Shown piece after piece: positions 4,540 to 6,963 of a stretch of 6,963 bases of DNA; position 1 is the stretch's first letter; every line of letters starts with the position of its first letter. A program made the position numbers and the translations under genes. Under the pieces are notes generated by a model. It did not search any database, was not told where the DNA came from, and saw only the letters and a program-made list of their open reading frames with translations. Origin of the DNA: Clostridiales bacterium (GTDB taxonomy: Bacteria > Bacillota > Clostridia > Oscillospirales > Acutalibacteraceae); contig JAJBVR010000096.1 of the NCBI GenBank assembly GCA_020859725.1, positions 1 through 6,963 of the forward strand, in the 5' to 3' direction.

Positions 4540-6936
4540 TTACTGCGCCGCTATCTCCGGCTTTGAGTTATTTTTTAATTTTACGTTATTTACTGATTTA
4601 TCCGGCAAATATTTTAACGCGGCGGGAATAACTTCTTCAAAAGAATCCACCGGTATAAAATCTATTGCCATTTTTACCTCATCGGAAATTTCGCTTAAAT
4701 CTTTAAGATTTTCCTTAGGAATAATAACAGATGAACAGCCGGCTTTGTAAGCGGCCATACTCTTTTCCTTTAAACCTCCTATGGGAAGCGCTTTGCCTTT
4801 AAGACTTATTTCGCCCGTCATTGCAATATCACGCCTTACAGGAATACCTGTTAATTCGGAAACAATTGCTGTTGTTATTGCCAAACCCGCTGACGGGCCG
4901 TCTTTCGGCATGGCGGCTTCCGGAGCATGAATATGTATATCCTTATTTTTATAGAAATCGCTGTTTATACCTAAAATTTCTGCAACGGAACGAACATAAG
5001 ACACAGCGGTTTTAGCGCTTTCCTGCATAACATCGCCTAAATTTCCCGTAAGTACTATTTTACCCGTGCCGTTCAAAGCAGACGCTTCTATCTGAAGAAG
5101 CGTTCCGCCGACGCTTGTCCAGGCAAGACCGTTAACAGTACCCACTAAATCGGTTTCGGATATTTTTTCAGCAGTGTATTTACACGGTCCCAGAAATTCA
5201 TTTAAATTATCGGCAGTTATTTTGACGCTTTTAGCCCCGTTTTCGATTTTAACAACAGCCTTTCTGCAAAGGGAAGCGATATTTTTTTAAAGCCCTCTTA
5301 CACCAGCCTCGCTTGTATAAGATTCAATGATTGAAAAAAGCGCATCATCTGTAATTTTAAATTCTTTTCCACTGATATTGTGCTTCTTGATTTCTTTTTT
5401 TACCAAATAATCTTTTGCAATATGAAATTTTTCATCAGCGGTGTACGAGTTTAATTCAATAATTTCCATTCTGTCAAGCAGTGGTTTCGGTATAGCGGCG
5501 GCGTCATTTGCCGTTGTAACAAACAACACCTTGCTTAAATCAACCGGGAAATCAATATAATGATCAAAAAAAGAAAAATTTTGTTCAGGATCAAGAGCTT
5601 CAAGTAAAGCCGAAGAGGGATCGCCCTTATAATCATTTCCGATTTTATCAATTTCATCGAGCAGAATTACAGGATTAATTGACCCGCTTTTTATAATCGC
5701 ATCAATTATTCTGCCCGGCATAGCTCCTATGTAAGTTCTTCTGTGGCCGCGTATTTCGGATTCGTCCTGAATACCGCCGAGAGCGATTCTTACATATTTT
5801 CTGTTCATACTTTTAGCAAGGCTTTTAACAATTGAGGTTTTACCTACACCCGGAGGACCGGCCAAGCAAAGTATCTGACCTGAAAAATCGGGGTTTCTCT
5901 TGAAAACAGCAAGGGATTCTATAATTCTTTCCTTAATTTTCTCAAGAGAGTAATGCTCCTTATCAAGAATTTTTCTTGCTCGGTTAAGATTAATATTATC
6001 CTTTGTATATTTTCCGAAAGGTAACTCCAAGCATTTATCCAGGTAATTTCTTATAACCGTGGCTTCGTGAGAGCCTTGCGGCATTTTTATTAATTTTCCG
6101 GCTTCCTTTAACAGCTTTTCTTTTATTTCTGCGCCGCACGATAATTTTTCAATTTTATCTTTAAATTCATCGGCTTCTTCAAGAGGATTTTCATTATCGC
6201 CCAAAACCTCTCCGATAACTCTCATTTCTTCACGAAGGTAATATTCACGCTGATTTTTATCAATGCTGTCCTGAACCTTTTCATGGATTTCATTTTCTGT
6301 TGCCAGTGTAGAATTTTCTTTATTAAGCAAAACCAAAAGTTTAAAAATTCTTTCTGAAGAAGTAATCGTTTCAAGAATATTTTGTTTATCCTTAAAGTCA
6401 AAAAAGCAATTTGTGCATATATAATCGCATAATTTACCACTGTTTGTCAGCGAATTAACTTTAATTTTTACATCATTTGAAATTTTCGGAACAAAAGCTG
6501 AATACTTTTCAAATTCACTTTTCAAAGCCCAGCAATATGCTCGTTCTTTATCATCTGATTCAACATTTTCCTCATCAATAAAAGAAACCTCGCCGGTAAT
6601 ATAAGGATGAGTTTGAGAAAAAGAAAAAATTTTTCCTCTTTTTTCGCCCTCAACAACAACTCTGAGATTATCTGAATTAGGTATTTTAATAAGCTGCTTT
6701 ATGCTGCAAATAACTCCAATGGAATATATATCGCCTATATCCGGATCTTCAACTGATGCGTCACGCTGTGAAACGAGGAAAACCTTATTTGATTCTTTCA
6801 TTGCGTACTTTAAAGCAGCCACACTTTTTTTCCTTCCCACATCAAAATGAAGAACCATTTCCGGAAAAACAACAATGCCTCGCAGTGGAATAACCGGCAT
6901 ATTTATGAAATTTTCGTTTATTTTAATATCACTCAT
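4540..6936 (-). pseudogene. lon: ATP-dependent protease Lon gene with in-frame TAA at codon 550
   Basis: Lon is a cytosolic AAA+ serine protease that degrades misfolded and regulatory proteins. The gene spans 798 positions, near the usual 770-810. Order: N-terminal substrate-binding domain from PVIPLRGIVVFPEMVLHF (14-31); helical region (about 205-310); AAA+ module with Walker A GPPGVGKTS (360-368), Walker B ILLDEID (424-430), sensor-1 N477, Arg finger R489 and sensor-2 R547; then the P domain from about 598 with catalytic S682 in PKDGPSAG and K723 in GGLKEK, at positions matching E. coli S679 and K722. Codon 550 (5289-5287) is TAA where the family has Glu in the GVRxLER motif. The 47 codons between it and V598 (IASLCRKAV...LNEFLG) are Lon-like and in frame. 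Terminated there, the product would keep the ATPase but lose the protease. ATG 6936 has no clear ribosome binding site. Family certain; inactivation uncertain. Confidence 0.93.
5287..5289 (-). other. In-frame TAA inside lon
   Basis: The coding strand reads GTA AGA GGG CTT TAA AAA AAT ATC GCT. Lon proteins have Leu-Glu-Arg after the sensor-2 Gly, so GAA to TAA, one base change, is the simplest origin. The following Arg position is Lys (AAA), creating an A7 run. The frame is unchanged on both sides, so a homopolymer-length error does not explain the stop. Confidence 0.92.
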
Positions 6937-6951
6937 ATTAGAATTTATTGT

Positions 6952-6957
6952 ATTATA
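6952..6957 (-). promoter_or_regulatory. Possible -10 box for lon
   Basis: A perfect TATAAT lies 15 nt before the lon ATG; any -35 is outside the window. A start about 7 nt downstream would leave a leader of only 8-9 nt, with no room for a ribosome binding site. AT-rich sequence makes a chance match likely. Confidence 0.3.
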
Positions 6958-6963
6958 TAATAT

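Noticed and set aside
4401..5015. Two plus-strand open frames (76 and 64 codons) opposite ysxC and lon
   Set aside because: They are antisense to conserved GTPase and Lon protease-domain sequence.
1309..5289. Reassigned stop codons (alternative genetic code)
   Set aside because: TAA ends hslO, the methyltransferase, yerC and lon; TAG ends ysxC; TGA ends lysA just before a terminator. All three therefore act as normal stops, and the two interior stops are of different types.
5283..5292. CTT-TAA-A in lon as a prfB-like programmed +1 frameshift site
   Set aside because: A CTT codon before a stop resembles the prfB site, but the +1 frame reaches TAA after 23 codons and the true protease domain lies in the zero frame, so a shift could not restore Lon.
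6222..6440. 72-codon minus-strand open frame inside lon
   Set aside because: It is an alternative frame of the conserved Lon N-terminal half; the lon frame is uninterrupted there.

Overview
This AT-rich window reads almost entirely on the minus strand and looks like chromosomal housekeeping DNA from a low-GC Gram-positive bacterium, most likely a Clostridia member. The reasons are the lon-ysxC gene pair, a YerC-type TrpR-like protein, Hsp33 (hslO), tRNA genes that all encode their 3' CCA, strong AGGAGG-type ribosome binding sites and sigma-A-like promoters. Family or species cannot be fixed from the sequence alone. I see no mobile element, CRISPR array, phage gene or clearly new multi-gene system.

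Layout, in the direction of transcription (right to left). (1) lon (6936-4540), ysxC/engB (4534-3941) and a lysA-type diaminopimelate decarboxylase (3940-2669) form a tight operon that ends in a strong intrinsic terminator (2662-2635). (2) A promoter placed directly behind that terminator drives yerC (2576-2268), an overlapping class I SAM-dependent methyltransferase (2287-1550) and hslO (1548-670). (3) A second strong promoter (641-613) drives a five-tRNA operon, Val-Asp-Phe-Gly-Cys (586-160), ending in another intrinsic terminator (155-129). A perfect 10-bp inverted repeat sits between tRNA-Gly and tRNA-Cys. (4) At the left edge a promoter, a near-perfect Shine-Dalgarno and a likely TTG start mark a gene that runs out of the window.

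The most notable observation is that the two protein quality-control genes, lon and hslO, each carry exactly one in-frame nonsense codon while everything downstream stays in frame and keeps its catalytic or metal-binding residues. In lon a TAA (5289-5287) replaces the conserved Glu just after the sensor-2 Arg, separating the ATPase from the Ser-Lys protease domain. In hslO a TAG (1311-1309) falls at codon 80 of 292. TAA, TAG and TGA all serve as ordinary terminators elsewhere in the window, so a simple genetic-code reassignment is not supported. Recent inactivating mutations, strain polymorphism or base-calling/consensus errors are the leading explanations, with occasional readthrough a less likely one.

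Functionally the window combines protein quality control (Lon, Hsp33), ribosome assembly (YsxC), lysine/cell-wall precursor metabolism (LysA), tRNA supply, and two proteins whose targets are unknown (YerC, methyltransferase).
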